The translations under genes and the position numbers were made by a program. DNA of 16,189 bases from Faecalimonas sp. (lineage in GTDB: Bacteria; Bacillota_A; Clostridia; Lachnospirales; Lachnospiraceae). The notes under the pieces are model-generated. The model was given only the letters and a program-made list of their open reading frames with translations. It searched no databases and was not told where the DNA came from. Below are positions 15,357 through 16,189 of the stretch, piece after piece. The stretch's first letter is position 1. Every line of letters starts with the position of its first letter. The stretch is from assembly GCA_026169575.1 (NCBI GenBank), contig JAPFCT010000296.1:1-16189 (forward strand). The letters are read 5' to 3'.

Positions 15357-15373
15357 TTCTGCCCGCGGCAGAA
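15357..15373 (-). promoter_or_regulatory. Hairpin immediately upstream of the thiC ribosome binding site
   Basis: TTCTGCC-GCG-GGCAGAA forms a perfect 7-bp stem with a 3-base loop, ending 6 bases before the GAGGTG of thiC. Such a stem may help keep the start region open or take part in leader folding; no specific role is shown. Confidence 0.4.
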
Positions 15374-15415
15374 TATTCCTCATTTACTTTGTGCCGGAAA
15401 TGTTTCTATGACAGA

Positions 15416-15511
15416 ACTTCAAAAGGATTTTGAGGATCATGCCTGAAGTAGAGCATTTTTTACATAGGACTCTGTATTTTATTCCATAGCAGCCCTCCGG
15501 AATTTCCTATG
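15416..15511 (-). promoter_or_regulatory. Structured thiC leader beyond the riboswitch terminator
   Basis: Between terminator and thiC lie about 190 untranslated bases with nested complementarity. CATAGGA (15505-15511) faces TCCTATG (15463-15469), with ATTCC facing GGAAT inside (15499-15503 and 15481-15485). A further ACTTCA/TGAAGT pair lies closer to the gene (15444-15449 and 15416-15421). No credible leader peptide was found: short frames exist but lack ribosome binding sites. It does not match a riboswitch class I recognise. Confidence 0.35.
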
Positions 15512-15536
15512 AAAAATCACCTTTTTCCATTATATT

Positions 15537-15566
15537 AAAAAACAGAGCACCTCAATTGGTACTCCG
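15537..15566 (-). terminator. Intrinsic terminator controlled by the TPP riboswitch
   Basis: On the minus strand CGGAGTACC pairs with GGTGCTCTG (9 bp with two G-T pairs, 6-base loop), followed by six T residues. It lies 25-35 bases after the riboswitch core, the expected place for a transcription-terminating expression platform: TPP bound, termination; TPP absent, read-through into thiC. Confidence 0.8.
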
Positions 15567-15590
15567 TCAAACTTCTTAATAAAATCAATT

Positions 15591-15675
15591 CTTTCCTACG
15601 TTGGCATTATCCAAATCAGGTATCAGGGTCGAAGTTCACACCTTCCTCTCAGCCTGTCTACAAGCTCCCCGGCTA
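15591..15675 (-). promoter_or_regulatory. TPP riboswitch (THI element)
   Basis: The minus strand shows the conserved TPP-aptamer blocks in order: GGGGAGC, GGCTGAGAGGA, the variable P3-side stem, then ACCTGATTTGGATAATGCC and AACGTAGGAAAG. It binds thiamine pyrophosphate and represses thiC when TPP is plentiful, here apparently through the intrinsic terminator just downstream. It begins about 10 bases after the predicted transcription start. Confidence 0.95.
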
Positions 15676-15691
15676 TTTACTTTTCCAGAAA

Positions 15692-15720
15692 ATAGTAACA
15701 TAGCAGGCGGGGAAAGTCAA
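15692..15720 (-). promoter_or_regulatory. Promoter of the thiC riboswitch transcript
   Basis: On the minus strand TTGACT (15715-15720) and TACTAT (15692-15697) are 17 bases apart, with an extended TG before the -10. Transcription would begin near 15685, just before the aptamer. A 6-bp dyad (GCAGGC at 15703-15708 and GCCTGC at 15724-15729) flanks the -35. Confidence 0.65.
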
Positions 15721-15814
15721 TCTGCCTGCAAGCAGGATTTTCCAAGAACACATAACTACTCTTTTTTCAGACGTCAGCTTCCCTCTGAAACAAATGAACT
15801 ATCCGACTATTTTT

Positions 15815-16189
15815 TTATTGTTCTTTCAAAAATCTCCTGATTTCTTCTTCCTTCGGCATCGAACGGATCGCTCCTTTTTTCAAAGTGATCAGCGCCGCCC
15901 CGGCATTTGCAAATGTCAGCATCTCTTCTAACTCTTCTTTGGACAACTGCCCCAGATCATGCTCCAGCAGATATCCAAGCGCACATCCACAGAACGTATC
16001 CCCTGCCCCGGTCGTCTCAATGGCCTCTACGGAAAATCCCTCTTTTTCTACACGCATTCCCTTTTAGTATGCGCGGCTTCCTTCTTTCCCCATCGTAAGA
16101 GGGGTCAGAGGTTTCTGGTATTTCTCCTTGAGCATCTGGTTTCCTCTGTCATAGTCTTCCTCTCGTGTGACAAACGGAGTCTCTTTGTC
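15815..16189 (-). pseudogene. PfkB-family sugar kinase, C-terminal part, interrupted by an in-frame stop
   Basis: The frame reads continuously through 125 codons from the window edge to the stop at 15815 except for a TAA at 16064-16066. Upstream of it the frame encodes family-like sequence ending LTMGKEGSRAY. Directly after it come KGMRVEKEGFSVEAIETTGAGDTFCG, with the anion-hole/catalytic-base motif GAGD of ribokinase/fructokinase-type kinases, and the usual C-terminal helices (FANAGAALITLKKGAIRSMP). Homology on both sides shows one gene with a nonsense codon, probably a Tyr codon (TAC or TAT) changed to TAA. Translation restarting at the ATG at 16057 would yield only an 80-residue fragment without the sugar-binding part. 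The 5' half is outside the window. A sequencing or assembly error cannot be excluded. Confidence 0.8.

Noticed and set aside
1..16189. tRNA genes, rRNA, CRISPR arrays, insertion sequences, phage genes
   Set aside because: No cloverleaf, no regularly spaced repeats, no transposase other than the Rpn-type protein, and no structural or integrase genes were seen.

Overview
Organism. The gene content, codon use, strong GGAGG-type ribosome binding sites and AT-rich intergenic DNA suggest a Firmicute of the gut Lachnospiraceae type. The strongest pointers are LplABC-like sugar transporters, a YesM/YesN two-component pair, a short ThiC under a TPP riboswitch, and an Rpn-type PD-(D/E)XK protein. The species cannot be named from the sequence.

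Left part (1-7951) is a carbohydrate-uptake locus built around a divergent promoter region (4166-4408). Leftwards run a lipoprotein solute-binding protein, two ABC permeases and the start of a right-handed beta-helix protein resembling GH110 alpha-1,3-galactosidases, which runs off the window. A hairpin between the binding protein and the permeases probably sets unequal expression. Rightwards run a YesM-type sensor kinase and a YesN/AraC-type response regulator. The likely logic is that the kinase senses a glycan, the regulator activates the transporter, and the sugar is imported intact and cut inside the cell, because the glycosidase has no signal peptide. No transporter ATPase is encoded here.

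Middle (7952-10838): an Rpn-family putative nuclease; a gene-free stretch (8960-9457) that looks like a small structured RNA on the minus strand; then a minus-strand unit of a CBM9-like protein, a GreA-family factor overlapping it, and a 48-codon basic protein closed by a terminator.

Right part (10839-16189), all minus strand: a cytosolic NagZ-type GH3 glycosidase, an AIM24-family protein with its own promoter, thiC with promoter, TPP riboswitch, intrinsic terminator and a further structured leader, and the C-terminal part of a PfkB sugar kinase interrupted by an in-frame stop, which again runs off the window.

No tRNA, rRNA, CRISPR array, insertion sequence or phage module was recognised. 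Nothing here is clearly an undescribed system. The least explained items are the candidate ncRNA (9161-9308), the 48-residue protein (9458-9604), the CBM9/GreA pairing, and the structured leader between the riboswitch terminator and thiC.
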